Source: Nocardiopsis sp. CNR-923 (lineage in GTDB: Bacteria > Actinomycetota > Actinomycetes > Streptosporangiales > Streptosporangiaceae). Taken from it: a stretch of DNA of 64,000 bases. The notes beneath the pieces are model-generated. The model was not told the origin of the DNA. It ran no database searches and worked only from the letters and a program-made list of their open reading frames with translations. Position numbers and translations under genes: made by a program. The stretch spans positions 1 to 64,000 of the forward strand of contig NZ_MKKC01000076.1 of NCBI RefSeq assembly GCF_001942255.1, read 5' to 3'. Shown here piece by piece: positions 17,096 to 25,167 of this stretch; position 1 is the first letter of the stretch, and the number at the start of each line of letters is the position of its first letter.

Positions 17096-19417
17096 TCAAC
17101 CACGCTCGGCGGTGCCTCTACCACCCTTCAAGCGGCCCACCAGCGTCTCCAGTGCCGAGCTGAACGGGTGGTCGTGCACCATGTACGTCCACGTCATTGA
17201 CGGGCGCTTGACGCCCACCTCGCTGACGTCGAGCTCACCGTCGCGCACCTCCAGCTCCTCGAAGCTCTCCGCGGCGCGCGCCCGCGCCTCGTCGAGGAAG
17301 CCCTTGAAGACCGGCACAGCCTCCCGGTTGAACTCGTCCAGGGGGTCACGGCGGCCGAGGAACCGCAGGTGGATGCCCTCCCTCAGTTCCGCGAGGAACG
17401 CGTTGTGGTCGGTCCAGCCACGGTCCAGGTGGTAGAGGGTGATCAGGCGCGCCGCCCTGGCCACGCTCTCGTCGTCGAGCTCCTCGGCCAGCTCCCTGTG
17501 CCGGTCCGGGCGGTCCGCCCTGATGTGGCGGGCGCCCTCGTCCCCGGTGAGCACCTTCTCGCGGTGCTCCAGCACCACGTCGCGCTGGACGTCGATGAGC
17601 TGGTTGTACCGCCACGTGTTGCGGTGCACCTCCAGCAACTGCCCCTCGGCGACCCGCTGCGCGTGGTCGACCATGGCCAGCCAGCCGCTGTCGGTGATCT
17701 CGCCGTCGTCGGTCGTGCGGTAGCCGGTGGTCTCCGACGCGTGGTTGACCAACAGGTCGTCGTCCATGCTGACGAGGAAGATCGAGTCGCCGGGGTCGCC
17801 CTGACGGCCCGCGCGTCCCCGCAGCTGCCCGTCCAGACGGCTGGAGGGGTAGCGGCCGAAGCCCATGACGTACAGACCGCCCGCCTTGACCACACGGTCG
17901 CGGTCGGACATGTCGCTGCCGCCGAGGCGGATGTCGGTACCGCGCCCGGCCATCTGCGTGGACACCGTGATCGCGCCGTGGGTGCCGGCCTCGGCGATGA
18001 TCGCGGCCTCGTCGGCGTCGTTCTTGGCGTTGAGGACCACGCACTCCAGCCCGGCCCTGCGCAACCGCGCGGCCAGGAGCTCGGACTCCGCGACGTCCTG
18101 CGTGCCGATGAGGATCGGGCGCCCGGTCCCGTGGACGTCCTCGACCGTCGCGATGAGGGCGTCCTCCTTCTCCTCGCGCGTGGCGTACAGGCGCGTGCCG
18201 TGGTCCTCGCGCACGCACGGCTTGTTGTCGGGGATGACCGCGACCTCAAGCTCGTAGAACTCGCGCAGCTGATCGGCCACGGCCATGGCCGTGCCCGTCA
18301 TCCCGGCGCGCACCGGGTAGCGCAGCACGAGCGACTGGACGGTGATGGAGTCCAGAACCTCGCCGGTCTCGCTGAGCGCGACCTTCTCCTTGGCCTCCAC
18401 GGCGGCCTGGAGGCCGTCCGGCCAGCGCTGCAACAGGGCGATGCGGCCACGTGACTCGTTGATCAGCCGCACCTCGCCGTCACGCACGACGTAGTGGACG
18501 TCGCGCTGAAGCAGGACGTGGGCGTGCAGGGCCAGGTTGACCTGGGGAAGGACGGAGGTGTCGTCCTCCGAGTACAGGTCGACGCCGCCCAGGGCCTTCT
18601 CCACGGCGTCGATGCCCGCGTCCGTGAGCTGGACGTTGCGCCCCTCGCCGTCGATCTCGTAGTGCAGGCGCGGCTTGAGGGCGCGGACGACGTCGGCCAT
18701 CTCGACGTCGGCGGCGACCGCCTCGGCGGCGCCGGCCAGGACGAGCGGCACGCGGGCCTCGTCGACGAGCACGGAGTCGGCCTCGTCGACGATCGCGACG
18801 GAGGGCTCGGGCACGACGCGGTCGCCGATGTCGGTGACCATGCGGTCGCGCAGGACGTCGAAGCCCAGTTCGCTCACGGCCACGTAGGTGACGTCGCAGG
18901 CGTAGGCGGCGCGGCGCTCGTCGGAGGTGGACTCCTCGTTGATCCACCCGACGGTCACGCCGAGCATGTCGTAGAGCGCCCGCATCCACTCGGCGTCGCG
19001 GCGGGCGAGGTAGTCGTTGACGCTGAGGACGTGCACCCGCTTGCCGCGCAGCGCGAAACCGGCCGCGGCGAGCGCGCCCGCGAGGGTCTTGCCCTCGCCC
19101 GTGGCCATCTCCGCGACGTGTCCGTCGAGCAGGGCCATGACGCCGAGCAGCTGCGAGTCGAAGGGGCGCTCGTCCAGGGTTCGCCGGGCGGCCTCGCGGC
19201 CGACGGCGCACAACGACACGAGGTCGTCGCGTTCGTAGGGGAGCTCGGCGTTGCCGAGGTCGATGGCGCGGTCCGTCAGCTCGGTGTCGCTGAGCTCACG
19301 CAGACCGTCCTCCTCGGCCTCGATCGCCGGCAGGAGCTTGGTATAGGGCCGCAGATCCACCGCGCCTGGCTTGCCCAGGAGGCGGCGGACGCTTTCCGCC
19401 ATTCGTCCGAACACCAC
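17096..19417 (-). CDS. secA2: Accessory preprotein translocase ATPase SecA2
   Basis: The 773-residue ATPase has the SecA DEAD motor: Walker A MATGEGKT (104-111), Walker B IVDEADS, the SVNDYLARRDAEWM segment, the preprotein cross-linking domain (about 215-360), TQMAGRGTDIRLGG and GRAGRQGDPGDS. The C-terminal zinc/SecB-binding tail and much of the linker found in housekeeping SecA (about 900-950 residues) are missing, as in mycobacterial SecA2 (about 800). SecA2 exports a small protein subset through SecYEG. A separate secA1 is expected elsewhere. The gene is monocistronic with its own terminator. Confidence 0.9.
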   Translation of the reverse strand: MVFGRMAESVRRLLGKPGAVDLRPYTKLLPAIEAEEDGLRELSDTELTDRAIDLGNAELPYERDDLVSLCAVGREAARRTLDERPFDSQLLGVMALLDGHVAEMATGEGKTLAGALAAAGFALRGKRVHVLSVNDYLARRDAEWMRALYDMLGVTVGWINEESTSDERRAAYACDVTYVAVSELGFDVLRDRMVTDIGDRVVPEPSVAIVDEADSVLVDEARVPLVLAGAAEAVAADVEMADVVRALKPRLHYEIDGEGRNVQLTDAGIDAVEKALGGVDLYSEDDTSVLPQVNLALHAHVLLQRDVHYVVRDGEVRLINESRGRIALLQRWPDGLQAAVEAKEKVALSETGEVLDSITVQSLVLRYPVRAGMTGTAMAVADQLREFYELEVAVIPDNKPCVREDHGTRLYATREEKEDALIATVEDVHGTGRPILIGTQDVAESELLAARLRRAGLECVVLNAKNDADEAAIIAEAGTHGAITVSTQMAGRGTDIRLGGSDMSDRDRVVKAGGLYVMGFGRYPSSRLDGQLRGRAGRQGDPGDSIFLVSMDDDLLVNHASETTGYRTTDDGEITDSGWLAMVDHAQRVAEGQLLEVHRNTWRYNQLIDVQRDVVLEHREKVLTGDEGARHIRADRPDRHRELAEELDDESVARAARLITLYHLDRGWTDHNAFLAELREGIHLRFLGRRDPLDEFNREAVPVFKGFLDEARARAAESFEELEVRDGELDVSEVGVKRPSMTWTYMVHDHPFSSALETLVGRLKGGRGTAERG

Positions 19418-19689
19418 GCCAGGGTAACGCCGAGCACAACCCCCGGGTTCCCTTCAAGAGCCCCGTGTTCCCAACGCGCCCGAATCCGCGGGGTTTGTGC
19501 GCTCGGGCGCCGCCAGCGAGGAACGAGCGTCAGGCGAGGGAGAGCATGGGAAATCCCTGGTCCGGGGCGCCCGACGAGAGCGGACACCGCACCGAAGGCG
19601 TCCGTTCGAGGGTGCCCGCCCCGCCGGGGAGGGGCGGCGGTGGGCGGCGGGCGGGCCGAAGCGAAGCGGCGGCCCCGAAACAAGCACGG
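19418..19689. other. Intergenic region between secA2 and the GTPase gene
   Basis: This 272-base stretch holds the secA2 promoter and the 3' side of the GTPase transcript. A weak GC hairpin (CGCCCC...GGGGCG near 19622-19643) may end the GTPase mRNA. No gene is evident. Confidence 0.4.
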
Positions 19690-20304
19690 TCAGGCGAGCT
19701 GCCGGTGCGGACGCTGGCGGGCCTCCAGGGCCATGGCGTGTTTGACGAGGGTGACCAGGACCGTCACGACGGACTGGCGGTCGCGCGCGTCGCAGTGGAC
19801 GATCGGCACGTCGGGGGTCAGGTCGAGGGCGTCGCGCAGCTCCTCGGCGGTGTAGGAGGCCTCGGGGTCGAAGTCGTTGACGGCGACGACGAACGGGAGG
19901 CGGTACTGCCGTTCGAAGTAGTCCAGTGCCTGGAAGGTGTCCTCCAGGCGACGCGTGTCGGCCAGGATGACGGCCCCCAGGGCGCCCCGGACCAGGTCGT
20001 CCCACATGAACCAGAAGCGCTGCTGTCCGGGCGTGCCGAACAGGAACAGGGTCAGGTCGGTCTCCAGGGAGATCCGGCCGAAGTCCATCGCGACCGTCGT
20101 GCTGGTCTTGTCCGGTGTGTGGGAGAGGTCGTCGACCCCGACGCTGGCCTCGGTCACCGCGGCCTCGGTGCGGACCGGGGGGATCTCCGAGACGGCTCCG
20201 ACGAACGTGGTCTTGCCGGCCCCGAAGCCACCGGCCACGATGATCTTCGTGGAGAGTTCGGTCGCTGCCCGGACCTGTTTCGAGCTGTTGGCTGGTTGGA
20301 TCAC
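19690..20304 (-). CDS. Small Ras-like GTP-binding protein, conservon D type, orphan
   Basis: The start is GTG 20304 (VIQPANSSKQVRAATEL), giving 204 residues. Motifs: P-loop GGFGAGKTTF (residues 25-34), switch I with the conserved Thr in DKTSTTVAMDFG, LFLFGTPGQQRFWFMWDDLV (G3) and VVAVNDFD (G4). This is the MglA/CvnD group normally encoded last in cvnA-B-C-D conservons with a sensor kinase, roadblock protein and DUF742 protein. Here those partners are absent on both sides, so this is a stand-alone copy or a remnant of a conservon. Confidence 0.85.
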   Translation of the reverse strand: MIQPANSSKQVRAATELSTKIIVAGGFGAGKTTFVGAVSEIPPVRTEAAVTEASVGVDDLSHTPDKTSTTVAMDFGRISLETDLTLFLFGTPGQQRFWFMWDDLVRGALGAVILADTRRLEDTFQALDYFERQYRLPFVVAVNDFDPEASYTAEELRDALDLTPDVPIVHCDARDRQSVVTVLVTLVKHAMALEARQRPHRQLA

Positions 20305-21062
20305 AGTTAGTCCTAGCGGAGAGTGCCGGGCGCGCACTGCGGACGGTTGGTTGGCACGACCCGGGCTTGAGGGGCGCGACGCCCCCGGATCCGTACCACC
20401 ACAAGGGGCACCGCCCCTGGAACCTAGCACCGGATCGCCGTCCGTGAAGGCGATTCGGCGCAGTGTGACGCGAGACCCAACCCGCGACCCCTGGGTGGCT
20501 CGCGGCCCCCTGGACACGGCGAGGGGCCACGGGACCTGGGGAGGCGCTCCGTGGCGGGGTGTCCGCGAGCACGGACGCACCGTGACCAACCAAGCACGAA
20601 ACCGTACCCGTGTGGACCGACTTTACGACTTTGTGAGCGGCCGTATTCGGCCGCTTTCGGCCGCGCCGATCCCTGTCCGCGACCGGCGGCGGAGTCTACG
20701 GTGGAGGGCAGGGCACCCGTCGGAACACGGTCGTCAGGACTCCTGGCACGAGCAGGCGGCCAGAGCGGGCGCCCCGGCGGCGCCTCCGGGCGTCCGTCCG
20801 CGCACCGACGCCTCGCTCTTCGGTGTCGGGGGCGGTCGGCGGCCCGAGGCCGACGTCAGGGGAACCCGTCGGCCCACATCCGTCCACGTGGGTCGGCGGG
20901 CCCGCCCCTCGCGGCCCCGCCGCGGACGACCCGTGCCGCGAGTCGGGTTGGCCGTAGGATGGACGCGGCCCCCTCCCGCGGACCGCCGCCCGTCGCGGCG
21001 CGCGGGAGCGAGGGCGCACGGACCCCGACGTCGATCTCTCCCAAGGGAGCCGAGAACCCCAC
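20305..21062. other. Long intergenic region upstream of hisS
   Basis: About 760 bases carry no convincing gene on either strand. A perfect hairpin AGCGGCCG-TATT-CGGCCGCT lies at 20636-20655, downstream of an AT-richer patch (20600-20635) that could be a promoter. GGGTGGCTCGCGG at 20493-20505 recalls a T-box core, but I did not accept it. The hisS ribosome site is AAGGGAG about 15 bases before its ATG. Confidence 0.4.
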
Positions 21063-22391
21063 ATGTCCGAGCAGCGCGTCGTCCGCCCCACTCCCATCAG
21101 CGGTTTCCCCGAGTGGACCCCCGAGGTCCGGGCCGTGGAGCAGCGCTGGCTGGACCATATCCGGGCCGGATTCGAGTCCTACGGTTTCGCGTCCGTGGAG
21201 ACTCCTTCGGTGGAGAACCTGGACGTCCTGCTCGCCAAGGGCGAGACCTCCCAGGAGGTCTACACCCTGCAGCGGCTCCAGGCGGACGCCAGGGACGACT
21301 CCGACGCCAAACTCGGGCTCCACTTCGACCTCACCGTGCCGACGGCGCGGTACGTCGCCCAGCACTTCAACGAGCTGACCTTCCCGTTCAAGCGCTACCA
21401 GACACAGCGCGTCTGGCGCGGTGAACGCCCGCAGGAGGGCCGGTACCGCGAGTTCACCCAGTGCGACATCGACGTCATCAACGTCGACTCCGTCCCGCTG
21501 CACTTCGACGCCGAACTGCCGCGCATCGCCCACGAGGTGCTCGCCGGCCTGGACCTGCCCGCCTGGACGCTCAACGTCAACAACCGCAAGGTCCTCCAGG
21601 GCTTCTACGAGGGACTGGGCGTCAAGGACCCCGTCGTGGTCATCCGCGCGGTGGACAAGCTGCACAAGATCGGCGAGGACGGCGTGCGCGGCGTCCTCAT
21701 CGCCGAGGGCCTGGACGACGCGCAGGCCGACGCCTGCCTGGCCCTGGCGCGCGTGCGCGGGAGCGGCACGGACGTCGCCGGTGAGGTCGGGGCGCTCGGC
21801 GTCGCCTCCGAACTGCTCTCCGAGGGCCTGGCGGAACTCACCTTCGTCCTGGACGAGCTGTCCGACCTGCCCGAGGGCAGTGTGGTCGCCGACCTGTCCA
21901 TCGCCCGCGGCCTGGACTACTACACCGGGACGGTCTACGAGGCGTCCTTCGACGACGACCCCGGCTACGGAAGCATCTGCGCGGGTGGCCGCTACGACGA
22001 CCTGGCGGGCCAGTTCATCCGCCGCCGCCTGCCCGGCGTGGGCATCTCCATCGGCCTGACCCGCATCTTCGCCAAGCTCGTGGCCGAGGGGCGGATCCAG
22101 GGGGGGCGGGTCTGCCCGACCGACGTCATGGTGGTGGTGCCGAGCGCCGAACAGCGCACGGAGGCCCTGCGCACCGGGGCGCTCCTGCGCGGGCGCGGGT
22201 TCAACACCGAGGTGTTCCACTCCACGGCCAAGGTCGGCAAGCAGATCCAGTACGCGTCGAAGAAGGGCATCCCCTTCGTCTGGTTCCCGCCCTTCGGCGT
22301 GGACGGGGCCCACGAGGTCAAGGACATGACCAACGGCGAGCAGGTCCCGGCCGACCCGGCCACCTGGCGGCCTGTCGGCACCGCCGAGTAA
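21063..22391 (+). CDS. hisS: Histidyl-tRNA synthetase
   Basis: The 442-residue class II enzyme starts at ATG 21063 (MSEQRVVRPTPISGFPEWTP). Motif 2 is FKRYQTQRVWRGERPQEGRY, with ARG/GLU substrate loops in EFTQCDIDVI. The His-specific signatures are RGLDYYTGTVYEAS and CAGGRYDDL, and the C-terminal anticodon domain covers about 325-420. It charges tRNA-His. It appears monocistronic, with a terminator directly after the stop. Confidence 0.95.
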   Translation: MSEQRVVRPTPISGFPEWTPEVRAVEQRWLDHIRAGFESYGFASVETPSVENLDVLLAKGETSQEVYTLQRLQADARDDSDAKLGLHFDLTVPTARYVAQHFNELTFPFKRYQTQRVWRGERPQEGRYREFTQCDIDVINVDSVPLHFDAELPRIAHEVLAGLDLPAWTLNVNNRKVLQGFYEGLGVKDPVVVIRAVDKLHKIGEDGVRGVLIAEGLDDAQADACLALARVRGSGTDVAGEVGALGVASELLSEGLAELTFVLDELSDLPEGSVVADLSIARGLDYYTGTVYEASFDDDPGYGSICAGGRYDDLAGQFIRRRLPGVGISIGLTRIFAKLVAEGRIQGGRVCPTDVMVVVPSAEQRTEALRTGALLRGRGFNTEVFHSTAKVGKQIQYASKKGIPFVWFPPFGVDGAHEVKDMTNGEQVPADPATWRPVGTAE

Positions 22392-22392
22392 T

Positions 22393-22435
22393 CGGTTCCG
22401 GCATGGGCGGTTTCTGGCCGCTCGTGCCGGAACCG
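22393..22435 (+). terminator. Terminator hairpin of hisS
   Basis: CGGTTCCGGCA (22393-22403) pairs perfectly with TGCCGGAACCG (22425-22435), and an inner GCGG/CCGC stem tightens the loop. It starts two bases after the hisS stop. Its position also argues against ATG 22403 as the start of the next gene. Confidence 0.7.
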
Positions 22436-22555
22436 GCCATTCGCGAGACAGCCCCGACCGGACGATGCGAGACTGGGGGAAGGCTTTTCTCCGTGCTGCC
22501 GCGCCCGCCAGGCGTGCGCGCCTCGGGCCGATTCGGTGTCCAAGTAATCGAGGCC

Positions 22556-25009
22556 ATGTCTCATCCCCGCCACAACCTGCCCCTGTCCGCTGGCGAGTTC
22601 ATCCGGTTCGTCGGACGTGAGCGCGACATCGTCGATCTGGGCCGCCTTCTCGGGACCGCCAGGATGGTCACGCTCACCGGGACCGGCGGCATCGGAAAGA
22701 CGCGGCTCGCGCTCCACCTCGCCGAGCGCGTGCTCCGCCGCTTCCCCGACGGCGTGCGCTTCATCGACCTGAGCGAGGCCTCCACCCACGACCAGGCGCT
22801 GCGCACGGTCGCCAGCGGCCTCCAGGCCGTCGAGGACGACGCCCGCACGGTGATGGAGGCGATCATCACCGCGCTGCGCACGCAGAACCTGCTGCTGCTC
22901 CTGGACACCTGCGAGCACGCCGTCGGGCCGATGGCCGAACTGTGCCAGGCCGTCCTGCGCGACTGCCCGCGCGTGCGCATCCTGGCCACGAGCCGCCAGC
23001 CCCTGCACGTGCCGGAGGAGAACATCTGGCGGGTTCCGCCGCTCTCCCTCCCCGCCCGGCCGACGCCCACCGACCCCTACGCGGCCGACCCCGCGCCCAT
23101 CCCCCGCCGCGACACCCAGCGCTACGAGTCGGTGCGCCTGTTCGTCACCCGCGCGCACGCCGCCCGCTCCGGGTTCGAGATGACCCGCGAGAACTCCGGC
23201 TACGTCGCCGAGATCTGCCGGATGCTCGACGGAATGCCGCTGGCGATCGAACTGGCGGCGGCCCGCGTGCGCGTGCTGTCCGTCCAGCAGATCCTGCGCC
23301 GCCTGGACGACCGCTTCCGCCTGCTCACCAGCGACGGCTCCGACGACCTCCCCGCCCGCCAGCGCACGCTGCGCGCGGTCCTGGAGTGGAGCCACGACCT
23401 GCTGTCGGAGTCCGAACGCCGCCTGCTGCACCGGCTGTCGGTGTTCACCACGTGGTACCTGGAGGCCGCCGAGGAGGTCTGCTCCGGCGACGGGGTCGAT
23501 CCCGCGGACATCCTGCCGCTGCACTTCTCGCTCGTGGACAAGTCACTCGTGGTGATGGACGCCGAGATCGACGGCACCACGCACTACCGCCTCACCGAGA
23601 CCGTCCGCGTCTACGCCGCCGAGCGCCTGGCCGAGGAGGGCGACGAGGACGAGCGCTGGGAACGCTACCTGCGGTTCAGCGTCCAGCGCCTGGAGCAGAT
23701 CGCCGCGGGCGTCGCCAAGCCGTTGGCCTGGGAGGAACGTCTGGGACAGCTGCGCCTGCTCGACCACCACCGCGACAACCACGCGCGGGTCACCCAGTGG
23801 GCGCTCTCGCGCGGCCGGGTGGACGACGCCCTGCGGGTGTGCGTGGCTCTGCGCCCCTACTGGCTGATCCGGGACCTGGCCGCCGAGGGCAGCCGCGCCC
23901 TGGAGAGCGTCCTGGACTCCGAACCCGACCGGCAGTCGCCCGTCCTGCGGACCCGTGCCCTGGCGCTCCACGCGGAGCTGCGCCTGGACCTGGATCCCGC
24001 GCCGCGCGTCTCCGCGCTGGCCCAGTGCGCGCTGGAGGCCGCGCGGGCCTGCCGTGAGGCGGGGGCGGCCGCCTCCGCGCTGACCACCCTGGCCGCGCTC
24101 TCCCTGCGCACGGGCGCGCTCGACGAGGGGCTGCGGTACGCCGACCAAGCCCGGGAGTGGTCCCGGAGCGTGGGCGACCCGATCACCGACGGGAGCACGC
24201 TGGGCGTGTTGGCCCAGTTGGCCCGCCGCCGCGGCGACACGGAGGGGGCCGTCCGGCACCTGGAGCACAGCATGGAGGTCGCGGAGGGTCTGGGCGACCG
24301 GTGGAGCGTGGCGCGCAGCCTGCACGGCCTGGGCTCGATCGCCGCCGAGGAACGCGACCACGACCGGGCCCGGGAACTGCTGTCGGAGGCGTTGGCGGTC
24401 TTCCGCGAGTTGGAGGCCGCTCCGGCCGCCGCCCACTGCGCCCGCACCCTGGGCAGGCTCCTGCTCAACGACGGCGACGTCCTGGCGGCCCGCGATCCCC
24501 TGTCCGCCTGCCTGCGTCTGAGCTTCACGTCCGGGCAGCGGATCGCGGTCGCCCGCGCCCTGGAAGCCCTGGCGGAGCTGGCGCTGGAGGAACGGGAGTC
24601 CGAGCGCGCGGCGGCCCTGGCGGGTGTGGCCTCGGACCTGAGGACGTCGCTGGGCCGCCCCTCCGCCGAGACCGTCCGGCTGCGGTCGGCGGTGGAGCGG
24701 CGGGTGGGCGCGGCCCGGGCCGCGGAGGCGTGGAACGCCTGGCGGGCCCTCCCTCTGGAGCAGGTCCGCGACCGTGCCCTGGCCTTCCCCCGGGCTCCCG
24801 GCCGCGCCGCGGGCCCCGAGTCCCTGACGCCCCGGGAGCGCGAGATCGCCGAACTGGTCAGTCAGGGCCTGTCCAACCGGGAGATCGCCGGACGGCTGAC
24901 CATCAGTCAGGCCACCGCCGCCCGCCACGTCGCGAACATTTTCAGGAAACTCTCGATTTCGTCGAGGACGCAGTTGACCGGCCGGAGTTTCGCGGCGGAC
25001 TCTGGATGA
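22556..25009 (+). CDS. ATPase/TPR/LuxR-type transcriptional regulator, copy 1
   Basis: I place the start at ATG 22556 (MSHPRHNLPLSAGEF), giving 817 residues. The frame is open to 22403, but that codon lies in the hisS terminator, and copy 2 starts at the matching position. Order: NB-ARC-like ATPase with FVGRERDIVDL, P-loop GTGGIGKTRL and LLLLLDTCEHA (Walker B); winged-helix region with GMPLAIELAAARV; TPR-rich region (about 430-730); C-terminal LuxR helix-turn-helix LTPREREIAELVSQGLSNRE and TAARHVANIFRKL. Such large ATPases sense a ligand or partner and activate transcription. Copy 2 follows after 158 bases. Confidence 0.88.
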   Translation: MSHPRHNLPLSAGEFIRFVGRERDIVDLGRLLGTARMVTLTGTGGIGKTRLALHLAERVLRRFPDGVRFIDLSEASTHDQALRTVASGLQAVEDDARTVMEAIITALRTQNLLLLLDTCEHAVGPMAELCQAVLRDCPRVRILATSRQPLHVPEENIWRVPPLSLPARPTPTDPYAADPAPIPRRDTQRYESVRLFVTRAHAARSGFEMTRENSGYVAEICRMLDGMPLAIELAAARVRVLSVQQILRRLDDRFRLLTSDGSDDLPARQRTLRAVLEWSHDLLSESERRLLHRLSVFTTWYLEAAEEVCSGDGVDPADILPLHFSLVDKSLVVMDAEIDGTTHYRLTETVRVYAAERLAEEGDEDERWERYLRFSVQRLEQIAAGVAKPLAWEERLGQLRLLDHHRDNHARVTQWALSRGRVDDALRVCVALRPYWLIRDLAAEGSRALESVLDSEPDRQSPVLRTRALALHAELRLDLDPAPRVSALAQCALEAARACREAGAAASALTTLAALSLRTGALDEGLRYADQAREWSRSVGDPITDGSTLGVLAQLARRRGDTEGAVRHLEHSMEVAEGLGDRWSVARSLHGLGSIAAEERDHDRARELLSEALAVFRELEAAPAAAHCARTLGRLLLNDGDVLAARDPLSACLRLSFTSGQRIAVARALEALAELALEERESERAAALAGVASDLRTSLGRPSAETVRLRSAVERRVGAARAAEAWNAWRALPLEQVRDRALAFPRAPGRAAGPESLTPREREIAELVSQGLSNREIAGRLTISQATAARHVANIFRKLSISSRTQLTGRSFAADSG

Positions 25010-25167
25010 GGGTCGGCGTGTTGCCCGGAAGCACTTGCACAGTGCGCGTGCACGCGCTAAACCAGAAACTCCAAGTACCACGTCCCACCTCCCTACGTGT
25101 TCGATTCCGCCCCCTTTTCCTCCGCACTGGTGAAGACCTTCCCCGACCGTCCCTACATGTGAAGGCC

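Noticed and set aside
20491-20505. T-box-like core (GGGTGGCTCGCGG) upstream of hisS
   Set aside because: It lies over 550 bases before the start, differs from the conserved T-box at central positions, and I found neither a specifier stem nor a terminator/antiterminator pair near hisS.
20636-20655. AGCGGCCG-TATT-CGGCCGCT hairpin as an RNA gene or terminator
   Set aside because: No transcript is known to enter it and there is no U tail. GC palindromes of this size arise by chance in such DNA.
22403-22555. ATG 22403 as start of the first LuxR-type regulator
   Set aside because: It lies inside the hisS terminator hairpin, and the added 51 residues have no counterpart in the second copy.
24157-25167. 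N-terminal extension of the second LuxR-type regulator
   Set aside because: The frame is open through the first regulator but has shadow composition. The paralogue alignment and FVGRERD position place the start at 25168.
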